Assembly: GCA_002327445.1 (NCBI GenBank)
Contig: DCWA01000038.1
Coordinates: 270 to 58,441 of the forward strand
Length of the DNA stretch: 58,172 nucleotides
Direction: 5' to 3'
Source: Desulfobacteraceae bacterium UBA2174
GTDB lineage: Bacteria; Desulfobacterota; Desulfobacteria; Desulfobacterales; UBA2174
A program made the translations under genes and the position numbers. Under the pieces are notes generated by a model. The model was given only the letters and a program-made list of their open reading frames with translations. It was not told the DNA's origin and did no database searches. This document shows, piece after piece, positions 16,715 through 30,400 of the stretch (its first letter is position 1; each line of letters starts with the position of its first letter).

Positions 16715-17919
16715 CGCACCGCGTCCTCCTTGCCCGCCCGATCTTCCGCGGCGCGGATCACGACCCGGTCGCCGTCGCGCAGGGCGCCCTGCCCTTCGAT
16801 CACCACCGGCTGTCCGGCGGCCAGATCCCCTTCGACCTGCACGAAGCGCTCGTCCCCATGGCCGGTGCGCACGTTGATCTGAACGGCGCGGCCGTCCCGG
16901 ACCGCAAAGACGAAATCGCTTCCCGTCCCGGGCATCCGCACCAGGGCGTCTCGGTCCACCACGGTGGCCTCGATGCGCTCCCGCAACAGGCGCACCCGTG
17001 CGAACATGCCGGTGGCAAAACGCCCCTCGGAATTGTCCAAGTGAATTTCCACGTCGCTGTTGCGGGTGGCCGGATCGAAGGCGGGGTTGATCAGGCTGAT
17101 GGTCCCCTCGAAGACCCGCCCGGGATCGGCGTCGATGCACACCTCGGCCGGCAGGCCGATCTGCAGAGCCGGCTGGTCGGTTTCGCTGACGAAGGTGTGG
17201 ATCTTGACCCGCGATTCATCGGCCAGATGAATCAGGGGCCGGACGGTGTCCGAAAGATTTCCCGGGTCGAAAAACCGGGCCGTGACGACCCCGTCGATGG
17301 GCGCCTCGATGCGGTGGTCGGCCACCGCTATGGAAAGTTGCCGGAGAGTCGCCTCGGCCCGGGCCACATTCGCCGAGGCGAGATCGCGGGCCTCGATCGC
17401 CCCTCGCGTCTTGGCGCTGAGATGATCGAGTTGCTGGCGCGCCACTGCCTTTTGCGCGTAGAGGGCTTCGAGACGGTGGCGGTCCTTGAGCAGCACCTCC
17501 AGTTCCGCCTCCACTTGGCGCACTCCGGCCCGACCGGCGGCCAGGGCCGCCTTTGCCTCGGCCATCCTGGCGTCGACGAGGCTGCGATCCAAAAGGGCGA
17601 TCAGGTCTCCCTTTTTCAGGTGCTGCCCCCTGTCCACCGCCAGCACATCGATTCTCTGGCCGGGAACCTTGGCGTAAACATTTACCTGCTGCCAGGGGCG
17701 CACCTCTCCGGTGAGATCCAGCCAGCGTTTCAGCGCCATCTGACGCACCTCGGTGACCGCCACCGGCCGAGCGGGGCGATCTTCGCGTTTCTCGGCCGTT
17801 GCGGTTCGGGACCGGTACATATTGTAGCCGGAGTAAGCGAGAAGGCCCAGCACCGCTAACAGGGCCAGCACCGTGCCGCCACGGTTTTTTTTCACGGGAT
17901 GGATTTCATTCGGGTTCAT
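16711..17919 (-). CDS. RND efflux periplasmic adaptor (membrane fusion protein)
   Basis: 402 residues. A single N-terminal anchor (GGTVLALLAVLGLLAYSGYNMY) is followed by a lipoyl/barrel-sandwich half-motif (GQHLKKGDLIALLD), a coiled-coil hairpin (about 115-200, alanine/leucine/arginine-rich), the second lipoyl half (IEAPIDGVVTARFFDPGN) and beta-barrel and membrane-proximal domains. It bridges the RND transporter to the TolC channel. ATGA overlaps tie it to the TolC gene upstream and the pump downstream. Substrate not predictable. Confidence 0.93.
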   Translation of the reverse strand: MNPNEIHPVKKNRGGTVLALLAVLGLLAYSGYNMYRSRTATAEKREDRPARPVAVTEVRQMALKRWLDLTGEVRPWQQVNVYAKVPGQRIDVLAVDRGQHLKKGDLIALLDRSLVDARMAEAKAALAAGRAGVRQVEAELEVLLKDRHRLEALYAQKAVARQQLDHLSAKTRGAIEARDLASANVARAEATLRQLSIAVADHRIEAPIDGVVTARFFDPGNLSDTVRPLIHLADESRVKIHTFVSETDQPALQIGLPAEVCIDADPGRVFEGTISLINPAFDPATRNSDVEIHLDNSEGRFATGMFARVRLLRERIEATVVDRDALVRMPGTGSDFVFAVRDGRAVQINVRTGHGDERFVQVEGDLAAGQPVVIEGQGALRDGDRVVIRAAEDRAGKEDAVR

Positions 17920-19325
17920 GGGTGATCTTTCAATGGCGAGGCATCCTTCGGCTCCGGCAGGTCGCCTACGGCGCGCTCGAGTTCGGCGCCGGCCTTCAGG
18001 GAGGTGTAGTGGGCGGCATGATAATTGGTCTGGGCATGACTGCGGGCCAACGTGGCGTCCAGGACCTCGGTGGTGTTGGCCATCTGCTGCTGGTATCGCA
18101 AGCGGGTGATGCGCAGATTCTCCTCCGCCTGGTCCAGGGCCGCCCGGGCCGTTTGGATGTTGGCCAGCGCCACCGAGAGGTTGACGGCCGCATTCTTGAC
18201 TTCCAGCCGGACACTGTCGCGAACCCCGTCCGCCTTGGCCGCCAGGGCTTCATGATCCCGCCGCTGCTTGGCCACCTCGGCCCGGGTTTTCCCCCACTCG
18301 AAAAAGGTCCATTCGGCCTGAAGGGCAACGGCGGCGTTGTAGCTGTTGCGGAAATCGTTGTCCCTGGCGCGCCAATCGTCTCCCTCCTGATTGTAGCTCC
18401 CCACCAGGGCCACCGTGGGATAGTAGCTGCTGGCGGCCAGGCGGGCCGACGCATCCAGCTTGGCCAACGACAGATCGAGCAGTTGCAGCTCCGGCCGAAA
18501 GTCCTCCGCCCGGGAAAGGAGACGTTCCAGAGGCTCGGGCGCCGGCGGCGGCGTTGACACCGTTTCCAGTTGTACCGGATTTTCAAGGTGCCGGCCGATG
18601 ATGGTGTTCAGAGCAGCGCCGGCCATTTCCAGGGTCGCCCCGGCACTGGTTTTCTGCTGGACGGCATCCGCCAGGGCCACCTCGCTCTGGAGCAAATCGT
18701 TGTAAGCGATCAGGCCTTGTTCGTAGAATTTCCGCGCATCGGCCGCGTGGGCCGCCAGGGTGGTTTCGGCTTCACGGGAGGTCGTCAGCAACTGCTCCGT
18801 CATCAACACGTCGAAGAAGGCCAGCTTGGTTTGGCGGACGACATCGGCCGTGGCCAGCACCTCTTCCAGCGCGGCGATGTCGATGCCCAACTCGGCCATC
18901 CGGACCCGGGTGGTGAGGGCGAACCCGGTGAACAATGGCTGGGTGAGGCTGGCTTCCCAGTGAAAATGGTCCCTGGAACCGGTGGGCGCTTCGATGCGCT
19001 CGCTGCCGGTGACCACATAAAACGGGGCCACCCGATAGTCCGGTCCCACCGTGGTGCGGGTAAAATACATGAATGGGGTCTCTTTGAGATGGACGTACCC
19101 ATAAGCCCCCGAAGCCTTAGGAAAAAGATCGGCGCGGGCCGCCCGGTGCGCCTCCACGGCCGCCCGACTTCTGGCCGCCGCTTCCCGGACCAGGGCGTTG
19201 TTGGTCTTGGCCATCTCCACGGCCTCATCCACGGTGAGCCGCTGGATCTCATCGGCCGCCGCTGAACCGGCCAAACCGATTAAAACCACTGCGGCTATTA
19301 CCCATACGCGTTTTCCGGGATTCAT
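17916..19325 (-). CDS. TolC-family outer membrane efflux protein
   Basis: 469 residues with signal peptide (RVWVIAAVVLIGLAGSAAA). Two structural repeats of the TolC alpha-barrel are visible, each with long amphipathic helices rich in Ala/Glu/Leu; the second ends LRYQQQMANTTEVLDATLARSHAQTN in its closing helix, a typical TolC signature. It forms the outer-membrane duct of the tripartite pump. First gene of the four-gene operon TolC-MFP-RND-PII-like, with GGGAGAG before ATG 19325 and a palindromic candidate operator 34 bp upstream. Confidence 0.93.
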   Translation of the reverse strand: MNPGKRVWVIAAVVLIGLAGSAAADEIQRLTVDEAVEMAKTNNALVREAAARSRAAVEAHRAARADLFPKASGAYGYVHLKETPFMYFTRTTVGPDYRVAPFYVVTGSERIEAPTGSRDHFHWEASLTQPLFTGFALTTRVRMAELGIDIAALEEVLATADVVRQTKLAFFDVLMTEQLLTTSREAETTLAAHAADARKFYEQGLIAYNDLLQSEVALADAVQQKTSAGATLEMAGAALNTIIGRHLENPVQLETVSTPPPAPEPLERLLSRAEDFRPELQLLDLSLAKLDASARLAASSYYPTVALVGSYNQEGDDWRARDNDFRNSYNAAVALQAEWTFFEWGKTRAEVAKQRRDHEALAAKADGVRDSVRLEVKNAAVNLSVALANIQTARAALDQAEENLRITRLRYQQQMANTTEVLDATLARSHAQTNYHAAHYTSLKAGAELERAVGDLPEPKDASPLKDHP

Positions 19326-19729
19326 GGTCTCTCCCTAGAAAAATTGAAGCCAATTTCGTGAACCAAGGTTCATATATCCGGAAATTCAAATCCCTGTCAA
19401 TGACGTTAGCGCCGGAGCATTGCAAGAGTTCGCCGTCACATCGAGAAGCCCAGCAACGATGAATTTCTTTCAATCTGCCGAGATCTCCCGACGTGTTGCC
19501 AACGGAATGATTCCTCGCCTCGTTGGCGCGGATTCGGAATAACGCGCGAAGGGGTGTCTCACCGAGAAGGGCATGGCTGTCAACGCCAAGAGCAGTCCGA
19601 TGCGCCTTGAAGGCCCTTCCATCCGATGCTATGGTTCGCCACAACCGCCGATGAGGGTTGAGACGGCCTGCAACGCACCATCCGACTCCGTGCGACGTTT
19701 TTGAAACCAGATACAGAAAGAGACCGCCG
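19326..19729. other. Intergenic region between divergent efflux operon and asnS
   Basis: 404 bp with no convincing gene. It should contain the promoters of both divergent units. The palindrome at 19359-19372 is the only clear structure; no tRNA or small-RNA-like fold was recognised by eye. Confidence 0.6.
19359..19372. promoter_or_regulatory. Candidate operator upstream of the efflux operon
   Basis: TGAACCAAGGTTCA is a perfect inverted repeat (6-bp arms around AA) located 34-47 bp upstream of the TolC start codon, followed by an AT-rich stretch. Efflux operons are often repressed by TetR- or MarR-type proteins at such sites; no such regulator gene is adjacent, so the cognate protein is unknown. 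Confidence 0.45.
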
Positions 19730-21106
<1,377 letters not shown>

Positions 21107-21348
21107 TCGCTTCGCCCCATCTGGCTCTTGACAGTGGAGAGGCGGGTGGATAAGGTTGAATATCATTGTCACCCAACCGCAAACGTAAAATATTAACCGC
21201 CGGCCGTGCCGCGGGAGCTGGGACTGGTCTCCGTTGGACGCCAAAGGTTAAACTTTAAAAAAGAGGTTTGTGGTGACATGATCGGAGCATCCCCGGTGCA
21301 CGTGCATCTCGTGTAAAAACGGCACCATAGAGATGTTCCACCCCGTAA

Positions 21349-21382
21349 AAAGGCAGGAGTCGCACCAGCGACGCCTGCCTTT
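21349..21382 (-). terminator. Terminator of the dnaN-gyrB-TS-like operon
   Basis: Stem AAAGGCAGG-A-GTCGC / GCGAC-G-CCTGCCTTT with loop ACCA; 14 of 15 positions pair. Read on the minus strand it is followed by TTTTT. It lies 16 bp after the thymidylate-synthase-like stop. Confidence 0.8.
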
Positions 21383-21397
21383 GTTGTTGGGAGCGTA

Positions 21398-22201
21398 TCA
21401 GTCCTTTAGACAGCGCAGTTTGGCCAGGTTCTCGGCGTATCCGTAGAGGTGCAACCCCTTGCTCTCCACAATCATCTCCCCATCGGCCACACCGATCTGA
21501 TCGGCCATGTATTCCTTGAGATTCTGAATCCCTGCAAGGTTGGCCGGCATTCCCCCCCACAGGTCCCAGGAGCGGAAATAGACGAAAAAGTGCAGGGTGT
21601 CGTCCTGGATCCGGGTGTCGATGTGGCGCAGGCAGGGCGGATCCAGCAGCACCAGATCGCTGGGATGGGCCACCTGGAGCACCATCTGGTTGTTGCGGCG
21701 GCCGAATCGCTTGTAGGTATCGATGATCCACTCGATCTGGTTGAGGTAGAACCGGCCATCCTCTTCGAAGACGATGCGCCCATCCACCTCCCGGATATCG
21801 ACGATCTCTTGCTGATCGCCTTTCCACCACACGAATTTTTCCCCGTCTATCGGGGCCTTGGTCAGCCGCTCGCCGTAGGTGTAGGATTCTCCCGGCGCCT
21901 TTTCCCCGGTCATCAGATACTCGATGTAGGAGCGCTCATATCCGGGTCCGCCGTAGATGTAGTCCTCTTCCACGGGATTGGGGATGCCGCAGGCCGGCGG
22001 GATGTCCGGCAGGAGGGGCCGGGTGCCGGGAAACCGCACCCGGCCGGTGAAAAAGTCGTACTCCAGGCGGGTTTGACCGGCGTAGGAGCCTCTGTCGATG
22101 ACGAAGCGCCGGCCGTGGTCGAGGATGTCGTAGACGGCTTGGAACCAGAGATCCGGCAGATCCCGGGCCACGATGCGGTGCATGGAGAGCTGGTTTGCCA
22201 T
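21398..22201 (-). CDS. Thymidylate synthase-like protein (archaeal-type ThyA/dCMP hydroxymethylase family)
   Basis: 267 residues. The C-terminal half has the family catalytic pattern: Cys190 in PPCLRHID, the RSxD phosphate-binding motif at 210-213 (RSWDLWGG), Asn221 in PANL, and the HLYGY motif at 251-255. The N-terminal half diverges from ThyA of E. coli and resembles the shorter archaeal enzymes. It likely methylates dUMP using a folate; retention of Asn221, which is Asp in phage dCMP hydroxymethylase, favours dUMP. It lies 30 bp after gyrB, so it is probably the third gene of a DNA-replication operon. Confidence 0.8.
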   Translation of the reverse strand: MANQLSMHRIVARDLPDLWFQAVYDILDHGRRFVIDRGSYAGQTRLEYDFFTGRVRFPGTRPLLPDIPPACGIPNPVEEDYIYGGPGYERSYIEYLMTGEKAPGESYTYGERLTKAPIDGEKFVWWKGDQQEIVDIREVDGRIVFEEDGRFYLNQIEWIIDTYKRFGRRNNQMVLQVAHPSDLVLLDPPCLRHIDTRIQDDTLHFFVYFRSWDLWGGMPANLAGIQNLKEYMADQIGVADGEMIVESKGLHLYGYAENLAKLRCLKD

Positions 22202-22231
22202 GCAGGCTAATTCCTAACCTTTTGATTTAAA

Positions 22232-24654
<2,423 letters not shown>

Positions 24655-24658
<4 letters not shown>

Positions 24659-25773
24659 ATTCTCATCGGCATGATCACGCTAAGGAAGCCCGGATCGTTC
24701 TCCCCGTTGATCAGACAAGGTTTTTCGTGATCCACCATGGTCATGACGATATTCTCGTCATCCATGGCGTTGATCGCTTCAATAAAGAACCGCGGGTTGA
24801 AGGCCACCTCGATGGGTTCACCGGCATAGACGATCTCCATGTCCTCCTTGGCCTCGCCCAGGTCCGGATTGGTGGAGCGAATCATGAGGTGATCCTCGGT
24901 GAAATGGAACACCACGGCCCGGTAGGTTTCGGAGGCCAGAATCGACATGCGCTTGAGCATCATGAGAAAGGCCTGCCGCTCCATCACGATGGGAACGCCC
25001 ACGATGCTGTCCAGAATGTCTCCGTATTTGGGAAAATCCCCTTCCAGCAACCGGATCACGACCGTCTCGGAATCCCGTTTCATGATGAAATGATTGTTTT
25101 TGAAGCCGACACTCACGGTGCCCACCGTGTCCAGGAAGCGTCCCGCCTCCGCAAGCCCCTTCTTGGGGATGAGCACGCCTTCTTCCAGCCCCACTTCCAG
25201 GTTCCCTTCCCCGGCGTAGTCCACCTTCGAGAGGCGACTGCCATCGGTGGTGACCATGCGCAGTATTTGGCGTCCCTGCTCGTTCACCTGCTTTTCCACC
25301 CATACCCCGAGGATATGGACCCGCTTGTCATCGCTGGCAGTGATCATCACCATGCGCTCGATCATGCGGCCCAGGGCCTTGGCGTCCACCTCGAAAAAGG
25401 CCACGTCGTCGAATTGGGGGATCTCGGGAAAATCCTCCGGATTCATCCCCACCAGGTGAAATTCGACCTTGTCGTCCCGGATTTCGATCCAGTTGTTTTC
25501 AATCTGGTTGAAGTGGATCTCGTCGCTTGGAAAATCTCTTACAATTTCAAATAATTTCCTTGCATTCAGAGCAATCTCACCCTCCTGGGCCACCGTTGCC
25601 GGATAGACGCCGCAAAAGCCGGTTTCCAGATCGGTGGCCGACAGGCTCAAGCCGTCGTTTTCCGCCTTCAGGATAACGTTGGTGGTGATGGCCAGGCTGC
25701 TGCGGCGCCCCGTGATCCCCTGGATCTTGCTCAGCACGTCCTGGAAAAGGCTCTTTTGAATGCTTACACGCAT
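24655..25773 (-). CDS. dnaN: DNA polymerase III beta subunit (sliding clamp)
   Basis: 372 residues, standard length. It starts MRVSIQKSLFQDVLSKIQGITGRR and ends with the conserved VIMPMRI, the C-terminal residues that line the clamp's partner-binding pocket. Three similar domains of about 120 residues are expected. It tethers polymerase and repair enzymes to DNA. AAAGGGG precedes ATG 25773. It heads the dnaN-gyrB-TS-like operon; dnaA, usually just upstream, is missing here, and the upstream gap has DnaA boxes instead. Confidence 0.97.
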
Positions 25774-25829
25774 GACGCTACCCCTTTCTTCTTTGTTCGT
25801 TCAAATACAAAGAAATGGTAAGGAAGGGT

Positions 25830-25983
25830 TGTGCATAAGGTTAATAACTTCACAAGTGTTTGTAATAAAACAAATAAAATAAGACTCAACCTGTTGGAAA
25901 AATGTTTACCGCGTGGTGGTTCAACCTGCGATTATCATCCGTGCGGACCTTTCCTGTTGATAACCGGCCTGGTTATCAACAGG
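25830..25983. other. Candidate chromosomal replication origin (oriC)
   Basis: Intergenic, upstream of dnaN. It contains two DnaA-box sequences TTATCAACA in opposite orientation (25955-25963 minus, 25973-25981 plus), forming a 13-bp inverted repeat CCTGTTGATAACC / GGTTATCAACAGG. A third box-like TTATGCACA lies at 25830-25838 (minus). Between them 25835-25885 is very AT-rich against a GC-rich background, a plausible unwinding element. Neighbours (dnaN, gyrB, rpmH, rnpA, yidC, mnmE, parS) are typical of origins. Function is inferred, and the boxes could also regulate dnaN. Confidence 0.6.
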
Positions 25984-26016
25984 CTTTGCACGGCTCTTTC
26001 AACAGGTGGTTCAGGT

Positions 26017-26550
26017 TCATCCTTCCTTGGTATTGATCCAGGTCCGGAAGGACGGCAGCACCGCGGACTGCCAGCGGGAATCCAGGCGCAGTTCCAGAAA
26101 GTGGCTGAAGAGAGCCCGTATCAAGTCCACCACCCGCCGGTAGAGGTGGTATTTCTCGATGGCAGTGCCCTCGATGTTCTCTTTCGTCTCCAGACGTCCG
26201 GTCTGCGGCACCTTCAGCGATGCCGGGTCCAGCGTATCGCCCCTGAGGGTGAACTGCCAACTCTCGTCTCCCGACCTGTAGACCAGGTTCATCTCGGCCA
26301 CCAGGGCCCCCTTGCGCAGGGCAAGCACCCCCTCTTCCATTCCGGCGGCGTCGCCACGAATGGCGACCGTTTCGGTATTCTGCTGGTTTTTGTTGTGGAG
26401 CACGAGGCGGTTGCCGATCTCCAGGGAGGACATTTGGGCGTCGAGGGCCCGGAGGGTGTCCGGCTGGTTCTCCAGGGCGAACCAGAGCCAGGTGAGAAAC
26501 TCTTTTCCCAGGAAATCGAAGCGTTTCAGGGCGTAAACGACATCCATCAT
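26017..26550 (-). CDS. RdgC-like protein, C-terminal half as a separate gene
   Basis: 177 residues. The segment GKEFLTWLWFALE resembles the EFLTWLW motif I associate with the C-terminal domain of single-chain RdgC relatives; a helical, acidic tail (YRRVVDLIRALFSHFLELRLD) follows. The gene starts at ATG 26550, which overlaps the stop of the N-terminal half in ATGA. The two products probably assemble into one functional RdgC-type ring that binds DNA and limits RecA. Alternatively it is an unrelated partner. It ends just before the candidate oriC. Confidence 0.6.
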   Translation of the reverse strand: MMDVVYALKRFDFLGKEFLTWLWFALENQPDTLRALDAQMSSLEIGNRLVLHNKNQQNTETVAIRGDAAGMEEGVLALRKGALVAEMNLVYRSGDESWQFTLRGDTLDPASLKVPQTGRLETKENIEGTAIEKYHLYRRVVDLIRALFSHFLELRLDSRWQSAVLPSFRTWINTKEG

Positions 26551-27173
26551 GATTCGTCTCGCTTGGTGAACGAACTGGGCGTCAATTTGTTGAGCAGGTC
26601 GCGGCGGGCATCGGTGAGTCCCGGGTGAAACTCGGCCATGGTGTATGGGAAAAGGCGCACCAGGGAGAGTTTGAAGGATTTGGCGAAGAGGCCTTCCAAG
26701 GCTTCGCCGGCCGCCTTCTGGGTGGAAAAAAGCCACAGTTCGTTTTCCGGGTAAACCCAAAGGATGTCGTAAATGCCTGGTGTGGCGGGAATTCTCAAGG
26801 AGAGTACATTCAGTACGTGCTCCTTGAGCATCTTTTTTTCATTGCGGGAAAGGAAGTCCCGACCCGTCTCGGCCTTGCGTTTGGCCTCGGCCTCGGCCAT
26901 GTGCTTCTGGACCACCTTGACGGGAATCGACTTCTTGTCGATGCGCAGGGCAAAGAGAAAAAAATCGGCGATGGCGAAGGAGCCGTCCTCGAACGACGGC
27001 GCATAGGGGCGATCCACTCGGGTCCACCCGATGGTGCGCTCCTGGGCCTGCTGGTCGATGTCGGAGATAGCGTTGCGGCTCAAGCCCTGGCGCACGGTCT
27101 CCAGAAGCGGCCCCTCCGGCTGCCCCTCGACGCGATAGCGGCTCATCGCCGCGCTGGTACTGAAAAATCCCAT
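26547..27173 (-). CDS. rdgC: Recombination-associated protein RdgC-like, N-terminal half
   Basis: 208 residues. It begins MGFFSTSAAMSRYRVEG and carries RdgC-like features: an IGW box (ERTIGWTRVDRPYAPSFEDGSF), a VVQKHMAEAEAKRKAETGR helix, and SRNEKKMLKEHVLNVLSLR. E. coli RdgC is about 300 residues; this one stops after the PYTMAEFHPGL region and the rest appears to be in the next, overlapping gene. RdgC binds duplex DNA as a ring and restrains RecA. It is divergent from the EndoQ-UvrD gene with a 248 bp shared upstream region. Confidence 0.75.
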   Translation of the reverse strand: MGFFSTSAAMSRYRVEGQPEGPLLETVRQGLSRNAISDIDQQAQERTIGWTRVDRPYAPSFEDGSFAIADFFLFALRIDKKSIPVKVVQKHMAEAEAKRKAETGRDFLSRNEKKMLKEHVLNVLSLRIPATPGIYDILWVYPENELWLFSTQKAAGEALEGLFAKSFKLSLVRLFPYTMAEFHPGLTDARRDLLNKLTPSSFTKRDES

Positions 27174-27221
27174 TGGGTCGAATACGGCTTTCCCCGCGGT
27201 GAAACCCCCGCCGCGGCATCC

Positions 27222-27237
27222 AGGTATTTGAATACCT
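27222..27237. promoter_or_regulatory. Palindrome upstream of the rdgC pair
   Basis: AGGTATT-TG-AATACCT, perfect 7-bp arms, 49 bp upstream of the rdgC start in an otherwise AT-rich patch (27231-27262). It could be an operator for the rdgC pair or the divergent helicase gene; no regulator is identified. Confidence 0.35.
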
Positions 27238-27421
27238 TAAAAAAAATTATATATACTCCTGATTGTCTAAAATCTCAAGGAAAATTAAGATTTTCCCCCT
27301 TTCGTTGCCCCTGTCGGGGTTTAGGGGTATAAGGGAGCCGATTTTGGCGCCGGAAGGTTCTGAAAAGTGGCGCAAACCACTCGGTGCCGGCCTCACCCCA
27401 AACCTTGATTTATCGTAACTA

Positions 27422-30400
27422 ATGAAATTTATAGCCGATCTTCACGTTCACTCCCGCCATTCACGAGCCACTTCACGCGACCTGAACCTCGAGAGCCTCT
27501 ACATCGGCGCCCAACTGAAGGGCATCCAGGTGTTGGCCACCGGCGACGCGACCCATCCGGCCTGGTTCGACGAACTGAAAAACCGCCTGGAGCCGGCCGA
27601 ACCGGGCTTGTACCGCCTGCGGCCCGAGGTGGCCCGGGTCTGCGACCCGTCGGTACCCGAGCGCTGCCGCGGGCCGGTGCGCTTCGTGGTGGCCACAGAG
27701 ATCAGCAACATCTACAAGAAGGACGGGAGGACCCGTAAAAATCACAATCTCGTCTTCATGCCGGATCTGGAAAGCGCCGCACGCTTCAACCTGAGATTGG
27801 GGAAAATCGGCAATATTCATAGCGACGGTCGCCCCATCCTGGGCCTGGACGCGCGCGATCTGCTGGAAATCGTCCTGGAAACGGACCCCGCTGCCTACCT
27901 GGTGCCCGCCCACATCTGGACCCCCTGGTTTTCGATGCTCGGCAGCCAGTCCGGTTTCGACAGCCTGGAGGAATGCTTCGGCGATCTCAGCGGCCATGTG
28001 TTTGCCGCCGAAACCGGCCTTTCATCCGATCCGCCGATGAACTGGCGCATCTCCGGCCTGGACCGCCTGACACTGATCTCAAATTCCGACGCCCATTCGG
28101 CTGGCAAGCTGGGCCGCGAAGCCAACCGCTTCGACACCGAATTCTCCTTTCAGGGCATTCGTCGGGCCATGGAGCGGGGGCCGGCCGGAGGGTTCGAGGG
28201 CACCATCGAATTCTTTCCCCAAGAGGGAAAATATCACCTGGACGGCCACCGGGCCTGCGGTGTTTGTCTGAAACCCGACGAGACTCGGCGCCTCAACGGC
28301 ATCTGTCCCGTTTGCCACCGGCCGTTGACCCGCGGCGTGCTGCACCGGGTCACGGATCTGGCCGACAGATTCGACGGAACGGTTCCCGAAAGAGCGGCGC
28401 CGTTTTGCAACATCCTGCCCCTCGAGGACATCCTGGCCGAGGTGATCCGCTGCGGTCCGGGTACCAAGAAGATGGCCGCGGCCTACCGTCAGGCGACTCA
28501 CCGCCTCGGCAGCGAGTTGAAGATCCTGACGGACCTGGACCGGGCCGCCCTTGCCAGCGCTGACGTTCCCCTGTTGGACGAAGCCGTGTCCCGCATGCGC
28601 CAGGGTCGTCTGGCCATCGACCCCGGTCACGACGGGGTATACGGCCGGATCCAGATCTTTTCCTCCGAGGAACGGCACCGCCTTTTAGGCCAGCAGGCCC
28701 TCTTTTCCCTGCCGGCCGCCTCCCCCCATCCGGATACCGCCGTCTGCGATGTGGCGCCGGAGGACCGGTTCCGGGGCCAAACATCGCTTCTGTTTCCCGA
28801 TATGGCTCCCGGCTCCGCAGCCGGCCTTAACGAGGCCCAGCGTCAGGCGGTGGAGGCGCCGGACGGCCCCGTGATCATCGTGGCCGGTCCCGGCACGGGC
28901 AAGACCTTCACCCTGACCCGGCGCATCGCCCGGCTGATATCCGTCCAGGGAGTGCCGGCCGACCGGATTATGGCAGTGACCTTCACCCGCCAAGCCGCCG
29001 ATGCCATGCGGCGGCGCATCGCCGCCGAACTCGACCCGGGAGCGCCGATGCCGGTGATCGGCACGTTTCATGGTCTCTGCGCCAAGTTTCTCGTTGATCT
29101 GGGGGCCGGTTGCGCGGCCATCGCCGACGAATCCCGGCGCCTGACACTGGTGCGCGATGCCATCGGCCTGGTGACCGGCACCGAAGGGCGCCGACCGGTA
29201 TCCACCCGGCGGGCCGCGACCTTCATCGAAGCCTGCAAGCAGGCGCCGGCCGAGGCGGTCCCGGCCGGGCCCGAAAACGGGTTGTTGACGAAGATTTACG
29301 AATGCTATCAAGGCCTTCTTTCCATCGACGGATGGGCCGACTACGACGACCTGGTCTTCCGGATGGTCGAGATCCTGGAGAGCGGCGACGCGCGAGCCCG
29401 TTCACTGCGGGAGCGGTTTACCCATTTTTTCGTGGACGAATTTCAGGATATCAACCCGGCCCAGTACCGCCTGGTCCGCGCCCTGGCGCCGCCGGGAGCC
29501 AACCTGTTCGCCATCGGCGACCCGGACCAGTGCATCTACGGATTCCGCGGATCCGACCCTGAGCTGATGGACCGTCTGCGCCGGGACGATCCGGGAACGC
29601 GGGTGATTCGCCTGACCCGCAGCTACCGCACGCCCCAACCGATTCTGGACGCCGCCGGCCAGGTGATGGCCGCCGCCTTGCCGAACCGGCCGGGGATGGA
29701 AGGCGCCGGCCCCGGCCCCAAGGTGGCGGTACTGACGGCGCCAAGTGAAAAGGCCGAGGCGGTGGCCATCGGCCGCATCATCGAACGCCGGGTGGGTGGG
29801 AGCGGTTTCGAGACGGTCAATTTCGGGGTAATGGAAAGCGGCCAGGAACCCTGTCCGGGCAGTTTCGCCGATTTCGCCGTCCTCTTCCGCACCCATGCCC
29901 GAGGCCGGCTCATCGCCGAGGTCCTCGAGGCCGGCGGCATTCCCTGCCAGCTCGCCAGCCGCCGTCTCGTGACGGACGATCCCGCCGTGGCCGCGCTGGT
30001 GGCCCTGCTGCGGGTCATCGGTTTCGGCGGTGGCCTCCTCGACCTGGAGCCGGCCTTGGCCTGCCTTGCCACGCCTGCGGGCAAAGCGACCGCCGCCGTT
30101 TTCAAGAACTGGTGCTACACCCACCGCCTGTCGTTGGTCCAGGGCCTGCAACAGGCGTCCCGGCTTCCGGTGGAGGGCCTGAGCGTGGCGCGTCAACGTC
30201 GTTTCGTGGCCTCCATCGAGCGCCTCAAGCGGCTCCAGGAGGAATCCAGGGAGCTGCCCCTGGATCGCAAGATCGCCCACCTCGTCCGGAGCACGAATCT
30301 TGCCGATCGACTCGACCCTCTGCCAGAAGCCCTGTCTCGGCTGGTTGCCGATTGCACCGATGCCGGCGAGTTTCTCACCCGGGTGGCCTTGGCCGCCGAT

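Noticed and set aside
13544..16882. Very long open frame opposite the RND pump gene
   Set aside because: It mirrors the coding strand of the pump, is rich in His/Gln/Gly/Asp and has no domain; a product of high GC and codon bias.
21280..21320. Short frame and TGCACGTGCA palindrome after asnS
   Set aside because: Only a dozen codons, and the palindrome is short with no promoter context.
27300..27421. GC-rich leader of the EndoQ-helicase gene as a riboswitch
   Set aside because: Several short complementary runs exist but none fits a known aptamer.
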